Below, piece after piece: positions 21,130 through 36,100 of a stretch of 64,000 bases of DNA. The DNA lies in assembly GCA_026936325.1 (NCBI GenBank), contig JAPTHN010000075.1, positions 248,001 through 312,000 on the forward strand, written 5' to 3'. Position 1 is the first letter of the stretch; each line of letters begins with the position of its first letter. The notes below the pieces were generated by a model. The model searched no databases, had not been told where the DNA came from, and saw only the letters and a program-made list of their open reading frames with translations. Position numbers and translations under genes: made by a program. The stretch is from Platynereis dumerilii. Its lineage: Eukaryota > Annelida > Polychaeta > Phyllodocida > Nereididae.

Positions 21130-24100
21130 GTGAGTTACATTTATGTGATAGCTTCTGATTGAATCTAAATGATATCATGGATGGCTGATGGTCTCTGTCA
21201 TGTTGCCATTGTTGTACACATGTGAGCTGATAGGTCTTTTGGCCGGTACCCGGCCAATCCACCCTGGGACAAGCCGCCTCGCTGTTTCCCGCCTCAAGAA
21301 AACTCGCCTCGGCTCCAGCCCGCCCCCCCCGGCCGCCCATCGGGTGAATTGCCAGCCGTGGCCCCCGCCCAATTAACCCTAAATTACCCTTCTCCCTGGT
21401 CGCCCAGCCCAAGCTGATTGCCCCAATGCAGACAATTGATCCAAGGTTGAAGTTGCATGATAGCTCATGATAGATCATGCAGATAGTTTATTTGTTCATA
21501 GAACTGTAGGCCTACACTTCCATGATTTGTTAATGAGATAAGCTGAGATAATTGCTATTCATTACATAATCACAGAAAACGTGTCAAGTTGATTGCAACA
21601 GGTGTTTATATTTTTTAGTTATTTGAAAAGAGCCCATTTGTTTGATTTCAATAAATAAAAAATAAATGCATTTATAAATAAATTGATTGAACCTTTGTAG
21701 CAATTAAATAACCGGAAAGCCCAGAATATATGTAACGCATCCATCAATGGTGAATATGTAACGCATCCATCGTTTTTCTTTTCTTTCTTTTTTGTTATAA
21801 TTATACAGACAAGAAAATAATACAGCTAATAGCTATATTATATAGGCTATATAGCTATATGGCCCAGTCCAAGAATGAAACGTCGAGTAGGCCTAATTAT
21901 TATCATTTTACAGGGCATTGTCTGGCCATTAACGCCCAGTTCGCGGGCGTTAATGGCCGTTAACGCCCGCGAAAACGCCACCTGGTGTATTGTGACGTCA
22001 TCAGAAGTGACGTCATGGTGATGTTGTTCATTTTTTTGGGCTAAAACGGCCAAAAATGGTCCGAATCGAAAAATTTAAAAGCCTAAAATTATCTCCACGA
22101 AGAGGAGAACATTGTCATGTGATCGGTTTTGCTCTATATTCAATAATAAGGGCGTGAGAACGCGAAAACGGAGCGGGCGTTAATGAATCCCAAAAAAAGG
22201 TTGTGTTAAAAAATGATAATAATGATAATAACATTTTGTTGTCGGGCATTATGGGGTATTAATCAGTTATGGCCCTCGGTCAGAAATCATTTAATGCCCT
22301 CGCCTGGCGGCTCGGGCATTAAGTTAATGATTTCTGCCCTCTGGCCATAACTGATTAATACCCCATAATGCCCTCCAAAAAAACGTTATTGACCAATTGT
22401 CAGATGAATACATTTATGGTGTTCACAGTGATTTCAGTTGACAGTCACACCTTCAAGGATGCATCCAAGGATACTCAAGGATGAAGAAAGATCACTCATC
22501 CTTGACATGCTTGTTGCATCCTTGTTGCATCCTTGATTCCTTGTTGCATCCTTGTTGCATCCTTGATTCCTTGTTGCATCCTTGTTGGGTCCTGGCCATC
22601 CTTGACTATCCTGGAGCATCCTTCATCTCCACCACAGATCACAACAAAAAATTGAACATGTTCAATTTTTGTTGCCGGATGAGCAGGTTGGAAAAATGGC
22701 TACATTGTCCTTAGTGGATCCTGGGCTATCCTTAGTGGATCCTGCTCCACCTTGTTACTTCCCTGATGAACCTGTGGCCACCAGGATGCATCCTGGAGGA
22801 TCCTTGGCCCATCCTTACATAACCTTGGCTTATCCTTACTGACCCTTGGCTCATCCTTACCCGTCCTTGGCCATCCTTGCACATCCTTGACTGACAGGAA
22901 GCCATGAACAAGCTAATTTGTACACTTTCTGATGGTAAAAATGTGGACAATGCAAAAAGTTAAAACCCGAGCTTCTTATCCCTTTTGTTTATTCTTTTTC
23001 TTGTTTGATAATAATGATCTTTTGACCTCCTGGCAGCAGCCTGGCTTCAGATTTTTTTCCTGGCGTACCACTCATAGCTCTGTTTATGTAAAAAGTTTTG
23101 AGAAGTTCTCTGCATATGAGCAATAAATACAGTATCCTCCTTTTTTGTCATCCTAAAAAAATATTACAGCAATTTAACTATTCAAATAAATTTTGAATTT
23201 CCATGGTTTTCTTAAATACCTTAATACAACCCAGACAGCACTGCACCGACGGACCATCAGCGGTCCACCGATGCCGGATCGGCGGACCATCGTAGAGAGC
23301 CACCGACGGCCCATCATCGTTTTGGCCAGCACCCCGACTGCGGTCCTTCACTGGCTTGCCAACAATCGGACCATTGACGGACCACCATTGGGCCACTGAT
23401 TGACAAATTATACATACTGCAAAGAATTGTCAATGGACCATTGATGGACCGCCGACGGCTTGCCAACAATCCAACCATCAGTGGGCCGCCATTGGGCCAC
23501 TGATTGACAACTTATATATCCCTTTAAAGAACTGTTGGTGGACCGTCGATGGACCACTGATGGCTTGCCAATGATCGGGTCATGGTCGTTTTGGCCAGCA
23601 CCCCGACTGTGGTCCTTGAATGGCTTGCCAATGATCGAGCCATTGACGGGCCATCATTTGGCCACTGATTGACAAATTATATACCCTCTAATTTCTGTCG
23701 ATGGACTGTTGATGGACCACTACTGGCTTGCCAGTGATCGGATCATGGTCGTTTTGGCCAGCACCCCGACTGTGGTCCTTGAATGGCTTGCCAATGATCG
23801 AGCCATCATTTGGCCATCATTTGGCCACTGATTGACAAATTATATACCCTCTAATTTCTGTCGATGGACTGTTGACGGACCACTAATGGCTTGCCAGTGA
23901 TCGGGTCATGGTCGTTTTGGCCAGCACCCCGACTGTGGTCCTTGAATGGCTTGCCAATGATCGAGCCATTGACGGGCCAACATTTGGCCACTGATTGACA
24001 AATTTTATACCCTCTAATTTCTGTCGATGGACTGGTGACGGACCACTAATGGCTTGCCAGTGAACGGGTCATGGTCGTTTTGGCCAGCACCCCGACTGTG

Positions 24101-27100
24101 GTCCTTGAATGGCTTGCCAATGATCGCGCCATTGACGGGCCATCATTTGGCCACTGATTGACAAATTTTATACCCTCTATTCTGTCGATGGACTGTTGAC
24201 GGACCACTAATGGCTTGCCAGTGATCGGGTCATGGTCGTTTTGGCCAGCACCCCGACTGTGGTCCTTCAATGGCTTGCCAATGATCAGACCATTGATGGG
24301 CCGTCATTGGGCCACCAATTGACAAATGATATAGCAGACACAAACTGTCGATTGGACCATCGATGGACTGCTCACGGCGAGCCAACAATCGGACTATCCG
24401 TGGGCCGTCTTCGGACCGCTGATGGGCCAATAATACAAACCTTCAAACTGTAGACAGACAGTTGATGGACCATCAATGACAGAATGGCAAATCTAAGGCG
24501 GGCTGGCTGAGTAATGGCCTGTCAATTATCGGACCATCAGTGAGCCGTTGTCGGCCTGCTTGCAGACCAATGATAAACCTTCAACAAACAAATCATCATA
24601 CCATAGTAACCCACCAATGGGCATCAATAATTATATATATAGTGATCCTACAGTGATTATGATTTACAATGAGTGTGGATTAAGCCACCTATAGATAGCA
24701 TAATACAACAAAACCCTTTTAAAGTGTTCTTTGATATGAAATCATTCATTTACAAACATATAGACTGTAAAAACTAAAAGCAGGGAATATGAGCATTGGC
24801 CAATCCAAACCGGTAGTTAAGGGGCTCCGGGCATCATTTCGGCATCCTTTGGCCCATAGCACTGCATATTTTCTTCAAAATGTTGTGCAGAGTAATGAAC
24901 CTGTAAAAACCAAATATTATAACACATAATACTGCATTTCTTGTGCAAACGATGAAACATTTTTATCATATACAATTATATATAAGAGAGAGTAGGCAGA
25001 GACGGAGGAGCCAGAGTGAGGGAAGAAGCAGGGAGGGAGAGGAGTACTCGTTGGGGAGACCATTTAATATCCAAGGGGGGGGGGGCTTGGAGTTTCTTTT
25101 AAATAAATAATTTCTTGTTCAGTTTTGGTGAAAAAAATTATTTCTTTCTGGGCAGTCTTGAAATAAATCATTTCCGGTGGGGGTTTTTCTTAACAAGGTG
25201 TAGCGTGATTTAGGAATGAATATTCGGGGACTTTGCTCGCTTGAAATAAATAATTACTGCCGCCCCTTACAATGAAATAAATAATTTCCTGCCAAGGAAA
25301 AACACTAAGCCCCCCTGATTATGAAATGGTCGCCCCCTTAAGGAAAAAAAAAGAAATGGTCAGAAACGACAAGAACAAGGAAGGAGGAAGAAAAGAAGTT
25401 AGAAAAGGGGAGGTACAGGGAGGTACAGCAGGACAATATAACTTCACTCATATCTAATTAACATGTAACAATATGCCAAGACATGCCATCACTGCAGGCC
25501 TTAAATCTTAAATAATTTTAAAATGTAGACAAAAAAGTGTGAATATTTTAGGATGTTGCATGGTGGCCTATGTCTGGTGTTTCTCTCTTAAAGGAAAGCC
25601 CAAGGCCCTCTCTGGAAATCTAATTGCTGCCCTGAGTGATATATCAGTGGCATGCCATTGGCGAGCCACCAATAGATTGTCGCTTGTGCCCCAACATCAA
25701 TTTTTACCAATATCGGCTTGCCTTCAATTAACACTCAGCGGTACGTTAGCAGCATGCCATCGGCGGGCCACCAATGGTTTGCCGATTTCGCACAACCCTC
25801 GATTGGTAGGCCAACCAATATTGGCTTGCCTTCAATTAGCGCCCCAGTCATATTCAAGTGGGTGCCGTCAGCGGGCCGCTAATGGCTTGCCGACTGAGCA
25901 ACACATGCGAAAATGGAGGGAAAACGAATCTGCCACGTGGAATTGACTGATTGTAGTCTGCAGTATTACCAAAATGAAAAACAAGTAGAAATTGGCTTCT
26001 TAGGATGCCTGGATGTTTCGTAAAACTACTTACCTAACAATACAAGACATTTTCAGCTTCAAAGTGTTGATTTTCATTCGCGCAAAGTTACAAACTTCCT
26101 CATGCCTCTTCATTACAGCAGACATTTTGTAGAAGTAGCATGTGGTTTTTCCCTGGACTCCTGAGTCCTCGTCTTCCGACTTACCGTCAATGGACCGCCA
26201 ATGGCTGGCCAATTGTGTACCACTATCGGTTTGTTGGCTACCCTTCAATTAGCCACCAGCGGTATGTCAGTGGCATGCCATCAGTGGGCCTTCAATGGCT
26301 TGCCGATTGTGCGATATCATAAATTTGACTAGTCCTCAGTGGTGTGTCAGTGGCAGGCCATTGGCGGACCTCCAATGGCTCGCCGATTGGGCAGCACCAA
26401 TAGATAGAGTTACATAGTCGGCTTGTCTTTGATGAGCCATCAATGGTGTGTCAGTGGTGCGCCATCACCGGACCTGCAATGGCTTGCCAATTACACACCA
26501 ACATCAGATTGTTACATAATCTGGTTGCCTTTGATTAGCCCACAACGGTGTGACTGTGGCACGCCATTGGCGGACCTCCAATGACTGGCCAATTGCACAC
26601 CAACATCAGATTGTGACATAATCTGCTTGCCTTTGATGAGCCATCAGCGGTGTATCAGTGGCATGCCATTGGCAGGCCTCCAATGGCTTGCCGATTACGC
26701 ACCACCGTTACCTTAGTACATAATCGCTTGCCTTTGATTAGCCATCAGCGGTGTATCAGTGGCATGCCATCGGCGGGCCTCCAATGGCTTGCCATTTACG
26801 TACCACTGTTATCTTGGTACATAACATGCTTGCCTTTAATGGACCGCCAGGGCTGAGCGGAGGCTTGCCGCTGCCGACCATCCGACCACTGCCATCGACG
26901 GACCAACGGTGCATGCTGTCTGGGAAGCTATCTTTCCTTTCAATTTTCCATTGTTATCCACTCTGAACTAAACAATAGCTGTATGCTATCCGTATAATTT
27001 TTATTTTATCAAGGGCAAATTAGGTGTCATTGCCATAGACAGTGTCTGCACTCTGCAGGCATCAACACAACTTGCCGACGGGTATTGTAGTTACTTTTGG

Positions 27101-30100
27101 AACATTTGTCAGTCCGGCGGGCGGGCGTCCCACTTGTGTATTGGCAGTAATGCGAAAACTAAGGCATGTACATATTCTGTTTTTTGGATATTATTGTGTC
27201 TATCATCCTAGTTTTGCCTTTTCGGAGTCTAATCGACGTGACATTAATACTTTTCTCGCAGTTATTGAAAAATGTGAAAAAATATATTTTTGTGTATTGG
27301 GCGTCATGCCAAAACTATGGCTCGTATATTTTCTATTTTTCAGATATTATTATTCCAGCACAGGAGTCCTGGGCGGAGTCATGAGTTTTTCACTGTCAAG
27401 ATCCTGTCCGCTTTCTTTTCATTATCCGCCAGAATAGAATACAATGAATTCTACAGAGGCATTGCCGCGCGACCTGGAATTTCGTAACTATACCTTGCCA
27501 AAAGACTAAAGTTAGTCTTGAATCTGAACCTGAAGTGTTACCACCTCTGTCTGGAAGTATTATTGAACTCATTTGAACACCTGAGAAGAGTTGGCAGAGT
27601 CAGTGGAGTGAGCCCATTGACTAGGACTAGGAAACTTAATATTGTTGGGAAACTAAACTAGTCTTTTGATGCGGAGTGTGATGTTTACCACACCTCTCTC
27701 CACATGCTCCAGGGGCGGACTGGCGACATTTGAGGCCCTTGGCAAAAGGAGGCGTTGGGCCCAATTTTCCCATATATGGCCCCATTTTCCTGTATTCCGC
27801 ACCAGTCCATTAACGCCAAAGTGGAAGAGCCCTTTCCTGTACAGGCCCTACCACACGGGGGCCCTATCCTGAAAGTTTGATTGCATTGTGAAGTAGCAAA
27901 CTAGTTCACAGAGATAGATATTTAGGCTTTTTTCTTAATTTTTTGAGCTTGCATGGGCTTGCATGGGCCCCCTGAAAGGTTGGGCCCGTGGCAACTGACA
28001 CTCTGCCACATAGGCCAGTCCGCCTCTGCCTCTCTCCACATAGTGTTCCATACTGAGACAACTAATTCTATTAGCGGATTGAGTGTGTCTTACATTCCAA
28101 GTCTTCTCCGTGGCGGATCAAGACACGGTCATCTTGGGGGGGGGGCGTGTTTCGGCATTCGAGGGCCCGCGTCGCCGCATATTTCCTTCAAAATACTGTT
28201 ATTAATCTCAGTGGTCTAGGGGGGGGGGCCCGGCCCCCTGCCCCCCCCTGTATCCGCTACTGCTTCTTATCTCTTTACTACACCATAGTAACCAAAATGA
28301 ATATATGTAGCATCTTCCACAAAAAGGAGGTATATCGATTGAACCGTATCGATCATTCGATACGATAATCGAAATCGAATGCTTAACAATATCGTATCGA
28401 ACCGATACACCCTCAACTGCGTTATTTTCCTTGAAAAATGTATTAATTTGCACAGTTTAGGTTTAAAATGTCACCAAATGTTGAGAAAAACATGAGATTG
28501 TTGCCACTTTTGATTCCTGTCTCACGCAAGTTCTCATTACGAGAGGCAAAATGTGAGTTTCGCTGTATAAATTTTCAGTAAAATAAGTTTATGGCACAAT
28601 TTGTGTATCGCGATACGTATCGAAAACCGAAAATGAGTATCTACGATATGTATCGTATAAAACTTTGCAAACGATGTCCAACCCTAGTTCTGGCCACTCT
28701 GGGTCATTTTCAGGGGATGTGAACTGAGGAGACTACTCCACCTCCATTTTGAACCCCTGGGTTCTTGTTTAAAATATGCTATGGCTGGGTGCCATCGCTA
28801 AAAAAAAAGCCATATATTTTGTAGTAAATAATTTTATTTTTGTTTTTCAGGAATGAATTCTTGATGCGCATTCAGCCATGGCTCAGTATTATTGCGGCTT
28901 TGGAAGAGTACAATTTGTCATCATTGACATGTGATGTATATGAGAGAGTATGGGCAAAGGCCGGTTTCCTGTCAATATTGGATGATAAAGTTGCCAGCCT
29001 GGAAGTAAATTCGTAAGTAGACTTTCTATTTTTACCCTCGGCCATGTTCTCATGGTCTGGGTATTGCAGAGGACAGCGGCGTCCGTCTGTCATTCTTAGG
29101 GATGCAAAATTCCCCAGCGAATTTTCGTTATGGAAATTTTTGGAGATTTACCGGAATATTCGGAAATAAATTTATCCGAAAACTTGGGAAACATATGGGA
29201 ATAAAACTGGATCTGGTAACAAAAGCTTGTTGAAGCTATGAGTTTACACTCAACAGCTTATTTTATCAAGGTCTACAATTTATGCAGCAAATTATGGAGG
29301 TCACTGCAACTCATTTTGAGATGCAAAATGATTATTTCTGACTGTAAGGACAAACGAGGATTGCACTGCAGGACACTGAACTAAGAGACACACACTGAGC
29401 GAAGATACTGAACAAATCTACAAAATTTTCACAAAATTCGCCCACTCGCCCCAGGCGACTAAATTTCCGTCTGGGCAGTGCTCTCATTAGGGTTCAGGAA
29501 AAAAGAGTCCCTGGGACACATTGAGGTTCAAGAAAATCCGTCCCTCCTTTAATCCAATGTGTCCTTCAAAACAAAAAAAAATAAAACAATATATTAAGTG
29601 AAGAATTTTCATCACTTCGTATAAAATCATGGTTTTGAAATAATACTTTTCATTATGAACAGCGAAAAGAGTTCTATATTTCAAAACTAACATTTAATTT
29701 TTAAGTTAAATGAGCTTACCTGTAAGTGAAGTTTGACTGTAATTCTGATGAATCTTCTTGTAGTCCAGAGAGTGTTCACATGAGATGGCGGGCATGTGAA
29801 CACTCTCTGGACTACAAGAAGATTCATCAGAATTACAGTCAAACCTCACTTACAGGTAAGCTCGTTAAACTTAAAAATTCTAATAAATCCTCTGTAGTCT
29901 AGAGTGTTCCCATGAGATTTTAAAGCTCTCAATTGCCGACCGCAGAGGAAAAAAGGGCAAAAACCACCTGCATGACCGCAGTCTGAGTATGCAATGGTGG
30001 TGGGAATGTCCCATATTGTCCCGTTAATAGGTGCCCCCCCCCCCTCCTGTTTGAGTTGAGGTAAGTCCTGCACCCGTGCACCAGCGGTCACATTGGCGCT

Positions 30101-33100
30101 CTGTAGGAGTATGCAGAATAAGGGTTGAGGAAAAATGTATCAATAGATGATCGATGTATGCCAGATGTTTATGAGCAGTTCTAGGTGGTAGGTAGAAGGG
30201 TAGTTAGTAATTAAGCAAGTGTGTGACACTGTGTGTTATTAGTGTTATGATTTGCCATGTGTCTAATGTGAATACAGACTGTAATAGCACATTGACGGCA
30301 TTTCCATCGGTCATCGCACCAGCAACCGCACCAGCAACTGTGGCTCTCGTTAGGTGAGGCAAGTTGTCTGTATTGTCAATGTTGCAAGTCCGACACCCCA
30401 AGAATAAATCAGAGTAAAGTAGTGGCAGAGAACTACTGCAAAGTCCATTGGGCTGTGGTTATGACTGTCTCAAGAGCAATCAACCAATTGTAGCATGGTA
30501 AATGAACAGATGTCTTGCATAAACCAGTGTGATAGGCGAGTCATGTATGATTTATGGATCCTGAGTAGGGTCTTCCTGGATCAGGAATAAGGTGATTGGC
30601 ATTGCATTGCCAAGGAGAGCCTGATTAATAGGTTTTGTTTTAATGATGTTTTAGGCATGCAGGAGATGACCACTGGAATCAGTTGCAATTGTTGTTGGTA
30701 TGCATGGCATTAATCAAGGTATGAAGTAGTAAGTTCCCCAAAAAAGCAAAGTTAGGACTGAAGCAAACTAGCCTTTGGAAAAAATAGATGCACATTCATA
30801 TATGGGGGCCAATGTTGACAAATGATATCAGCAAGTACTTTACCAGCTGTGAACTGTGAATGTGATGAATATTTTACAATCATAAGGATAAATCCTGTGA
30901 TTCCTGTCACAAAGCAGGAAGGAACAACGATGCTAATGAAAAATTAAAATCTTGAATCTTGCTAGCAGTAACAAGCTTGAACAAAGCTTGGATGAGTCGA
31001 AATTTGCAAGCACTTCTTGAAGTGATATTAGATAGCGAAGTAGGCATCGCCAGAGCCTAACATTGGCCAATGAAGATAAAAACATGTTCCAAATTTATAG
31101 AATGAACCATTTTCCTGGTGTCGTGCATGTATATAATATTTTTATGTCTGTTATGTTAGTTTGTGGAGATTTTAGCAACTTGTGAGTATTAAGCGTGGTA
31201 ATTGTGCGCTTTTATAAAGTAAATCCATGTAAATCCATTGGTCAGTTATATTTATTATTCATCACCTAAGTGATCTGTTAGTGTATTTAGCCAAAGCTTA
31301 GGCCAGAGTGCGAACTAGAAAAGAAGAGATAATTAATCATGCTAATACCTAGTAGTGGCAAGAAATCTAATGACCAACGCCATTTAAGACAATGATTTTG
31401 TGGAGTACTTGCCACTGTGCAGTAATTTATCTATGTGAGTATGACAGACTAAAAGTATCAAGTGTACCATTATATATTAAGTGTTTTTAATGAACGAAAA
31501 TCTTCTTTTGTTTTCAGATTGGTTCCTTCCTTCCGTGCGGAAAGACTGCTGAGCACTTTTCGGGCCGTGTTCAGTTGTGAAAAAGATTTGTTGCCTGAAA
31601 AGTATTTCGAAAGATACTTTCGTTTGATGCTTTCCGTATTTGCAGATGACCCTCTTTACAAGGGCGCATTTTGTGTTGAGTGAGTATTTATCTTTCTATT
31701 TATATATATATATATATAGTACTGCTATTGCCAAGGAATTTATCATCTCATTAGGGGGTGGACCATGGGAGATCTCTGAATGCTTACCTATCCCCAGCTT
31801 GCCACCCAAGTTAAGTTTGAAAGAGCGAATGTATTGTCTGGTTTCTTCCATATTGTGAAACTGATACGAGGTTGTGCGAGAGCCCTCTAGATGATGGGCT
31901 TGGTAAAGTCCTGTTTTAAACCGACCGCCAGCCTGTGTGTCAGCTTTTTGAGACGGGTGGCGTCTAATGGAATTTTGTTATGTCGTATGCTGTCATTTTG
32001 TCTCTGTTTTTTTCAATTTCCATGGTGCTGAGCCACAGGAAGTCTTACTTTTCATGTTTATCCGTGTTGGTAACTAGATGTATGCTTCAATACATGCCAA
32101 CCGACATTTACAATTCAAAGTATGTTTAAATAATTATGTAAGAAATTAATTTTAAATGCTGGTTCAGTTATTATTATTAAGTTATCTTTATTTCATGATA
32201 TCACCTTGATATATTATCTCTAGACAGACAAAAATATGTATATTTATAATCTGCAATCCAAAGTCCTCTAACATTTTACCTTAATTTTCTACAAAATTCC
32301 AAATATCGCAAACCAGAGAATGTTGAAAAATGACAAATTATCGCGTATTTGACATGGAAATATCGATCCGAGAGAGTTACAATAATGAATTGAACCCCCC
32401 ATTGTCGCATACTGCCAATCTGAAAGTCATATTGGTTTTGACCTAGAAAATGATTTTCAAGGTCAAATTCAAGGTCAGATATGACAAAAAATTACACTTT
32501 TCTGAGATTTTTACACAGAGAAGGAATCAATATATTGCTACAAAAATGTCACACATACTTGCTACACTAGTCTAGAGTCATCGTGTAAATTTTCAAGGTC
32601 CTCGGATTGACCTACGTCAGACCGTAAAGGTCAGAAGGTCAAAAAAATTTGGGAAAAATTTAGGATTTTTTTCCACATTTCTCAATGATAGCGTTATTTC
32701 AATCGGCAGTAGCTCCGGTCCTAATTAAGTTACAGAAAATCTGAAAACGGATTTGGAAAGGTGAAATTCTCCTCTAGTTTTCGTTTTCTCAATATTTTTT
32801 CGCATCTCTGACTTTAAAAGATCGCCGGACCCCGAAAATTTCATGTTTTTTGTCAAATTTTCACAATTTATCATCATTTTGACAAGGAAATAATCATTTT
32901 ATTTCAATGAAGCTATCTGAGCATATTTTCATCTTTCGTTTGCGTAAAACTGGCAAGTTTTGTATGTTTTCATTGAACCGTTTTGGTTCTAGAGTAATTT
33001 TAAGTTAAAAACTACATTTTTTCAGAAATTTCTGAACTCCATATTTCTGAATTGTACCATTATTAGACGAGCAGGGCCGTCTATAGTATTACTACATCCA

Positions 33101-36100
33101 GTGATGATCCGGTTGCAAATCTCGTTCTCATGCACGGCCTGCAAACGTCACATTGATGCGTTGCTTACCTGCCTAGTCAGGCATCTAAACTATGAAGATG
33201 TAACATGCCAATTCTGAAGCATTTCCCACACTGAAATGTGTATTTAATCACTTTATTTTAACTGTTTGCATCGCCGTCTTCTCGCGATTCTCTAGGAAAT
33301 TACCGGAAACAGATTTCTGTGTGTATTTTACATGTTAATTTTATCAGAGCGCAGTCGCGTTATGTCGAGAGCTATGCGTTTCAGGACATGATAGTCCGAC
33401 GGACAGACCACTGAATTCTCCTCTGCAGGACAGAGGAATGTTAGATGCTTTGTCTTTTACAGCTTTGTGTGAAAATGTTTTATTTTTAATTGCAGGTTTC
33501 CCGCAGATTGTAGTAACTTTGACTTTTATGTTGCACCCCTTGGACGTACTTATCAACCCCGCCCAGATGGCTGCTTGATGAAAAACTATGAAAATGTTGT
33601 TGCAGTTATTGAGGTTAGTGTACCTGCCAAATTCCTGTTTACATATAATTCAGACCTTGAGACCAGTCTATTCTTTCATACTGTGGGAATATTTAATTAC
33701 TATCGATAATATTGGATATAAAATAAATGTTTATACTTTTAAGTTATCAGTGTCTCTGCAGTTTATACAGTGGACAATGGGAGAATCAAAACAAAGTAAC
33801 ATAAGGAGTTTGGATAATTAATCAAACAAGGTTTTTTTTTACACAAACAAAACGCGATGTTTATGAGAAATTACATAACCAATCAGGCCACACATAATTG
33901 ATCTTTAGCTTCTCGGATTCGTCTCAATGCCCTTTTTCTAGGGTCGGTCGGTAGGACAAAAAAAAAAAGTGAAAAAAAAATTTTTATAATGTCAAAAAAA
34001 AATTTTTTTTTCCATCGGCAGGAAATCTATTGTGTCGACGGGTCCGCGAAGCTAAGAATCAATTATGTGTGGCCTCAGTTAACATTTTTGGAGAATTCAA
34101 ACAATCCAATTCAAGGAGTCCCTCTGACACTTCGTGTCATTGGCAAAATAATACTATCTATGCATGACTAATTAGTTAGTAAAACTTTGTTTTATACATT
34201 ATTCTATATAACTATTGTAATCTGTTCAGTTTGTTGTTTAATGTACCGACGTAAAGCTTTACACTGTATATATATAACGATTATGACATGTTCTCAGATC
34301 TGTTATTTAAATGTTACTATTTTAACATTACTGTCTAGATGAGGGCAGTATTGTAAATAAGTATACTTAATAGGTTTTACCCTCATGAAATAAAGTTTAT
34401 CTACAGATCTATAGATCTATCTATTTATCCATCTAGATTATGATTGTAATAATATTGATATAAGGGGTAGTAGGCTAGTAGCATTCCCTTACACCCCCTT
34501 GTTTTGTTGTAATTCATGTTTTTTCTCAGTCAATAAAATTCAGTTCAATTAACCCTCCCATAAACTTGGGTTCACTCAACTGAAATCCTTTAATCTGCAG
34601 CCTATAGCTTTTCTCTTCTGCCAACCTTGTCTTTGGGGGGAGGGTTGGTCTAGTGGTAGCGTGCTGGGCTGCCAATCGCTGGGTCCAGGGTTCGAATCCA
34701 GCTCTTGTCGGGTCACCTGGGTCTATGTTGGATGGCTGTTTCAATCATCCTTCGCCTCATTGCTGTGTGAATATAAAAACTTCCAATATCTGGCTGAAAG
34801 AACCGTTACGACTGGTATATCGTGAGCAATCATCCTTCGCCGCATTGTGTGTCATCCTCCTGTCCTAATTAGCCTAGCAAGTGCATAAATACAGGACGTA
34901 AAACCCCAATCATCCATCCATCCATCCAACCTTGTCTGTAGTCGCTTGCCCTCAACTAACCCTATGTGCCTTCACTTAGCCTCAAATTCCCTCATGTGTT
35001 GTTTTTTAATCGGGGTACGTAGTTTTGTCTCAAGGGGGTCTAAAATAAAGGTATTTTTTTTTCTGGCCAAATTGACTTTTTTCTGTTGCTATATATACTG
35101 TGCCGTGGATTTCTGAAAATTTTAGTGCTACAAGTATTCTGTTTTTTTTAATTTTTGGACTTCTTGCGTTCTTGTAGATAATTGACCAAGGTCAACACTC
35201 TGCTCATCCCTCTTTTAATGGATGTATAGAACACCCAGTTGTATGGGCTTGTGCCGAGTGGATAGATATATATCTGACAATGAAAAATCATCTTACTTGC
35301 TTAATTTTGGCAAAGAACTTTGTGTGTGTCAAGGAAGATAGACATTTTCGGAGAGGACAGCATATTTTCGGAGAGGACAGTTTATTTGACGATAGCTGTT
35401 TTTGGTGTTTTCCGCTACGAGCATTGTGCAGTTTGTACAACTGAAGTGAAACACTTACCAAAACTTTGTCTAATCTATTGAAGGAGTATTTCTATAAAAT
35501 AAAAATACTCTTAATTTAAGGGCACATGCTGGTCGAAAAATGGTGAAAATATTTTAGAAAATGGAAATTCTGATTTTGACAGTTTCAATAAATACAGATG
35601 TCCAGACAACAAATGCCACTGAAATTTTGCTAAAATTCTTGTTCTAACCCTGTAAACAACCTTGCCAATCTTACCATTACAGTTAAAATTATAAAGAGTT
35701 TTTTTCCTTTTTTTGCCATTTTCCGAAAACTGCGAATTTTTGTGACTTTGAGTGCTTACAAAAAATTCATCTCAAAAACCACTGAAGGCATCATAATTAA
35801 TTTTGGCATGCTGCTTACTGACAAGTTTGCTTCCGAAATAAGGCTATTTTCAGAACTGTATTTGGATTAAAGACTGTGGGACAGCGATTCGGACCTGAAA
35901 GATTGTGAATTAGCTCCATCGTCCCATGTTCGCGAACCCAGAAAAACCCTATAAAAACACATTTTTAGTCTGAAAATAGTCTTATTGCGGATCCGAATAC
36001 CTCAAATTGTGAAAATAAATGAGTTCTGATTATTCTGATGGCTCAATCTTTAGATGAATTTTTGTTGTAAGGTAGCATACTTAAAAATACGTAAAATTCT

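Larger units (their letters stand above)
23230..26923. mobile_element. 3.7-kb TIR element carrying satellite arrays, non-autonomous
   Basis: The ends are CCCAGACAGCACTGCACCG and, inverted, CCCAGACAGCATGCACCG. Directly inside each end lie 'ggaccatc'-type phrases and then tandem arrays (163-bp units left, ~102-bp units right) that share the 'aatggcttgcc' motif. The centre (about 24560-25610) has no transposase-like frame. No clear target duplication is visible, so the superfamily is open. Confidence 0.65.

Noticed and set aside
23500-26910. CRISPR-like array
   Set aside because: The units are longer, change gradually and have no constant repeat with unique spacers. They are satellites inside a eukaryotic TIR element.
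27042-27487. Possible coding exon in intron 1
   Set aside because: Three overlapping frames of similar length, no paired splice sites with matching phase and no recognisable domain.
34636-34710. tRNA gene
   Set aside because: A and B boxes are present but the ends do not pair as an acceptor stem. The (CATC)n tail and the 12-bp target duplication make it a SINE.
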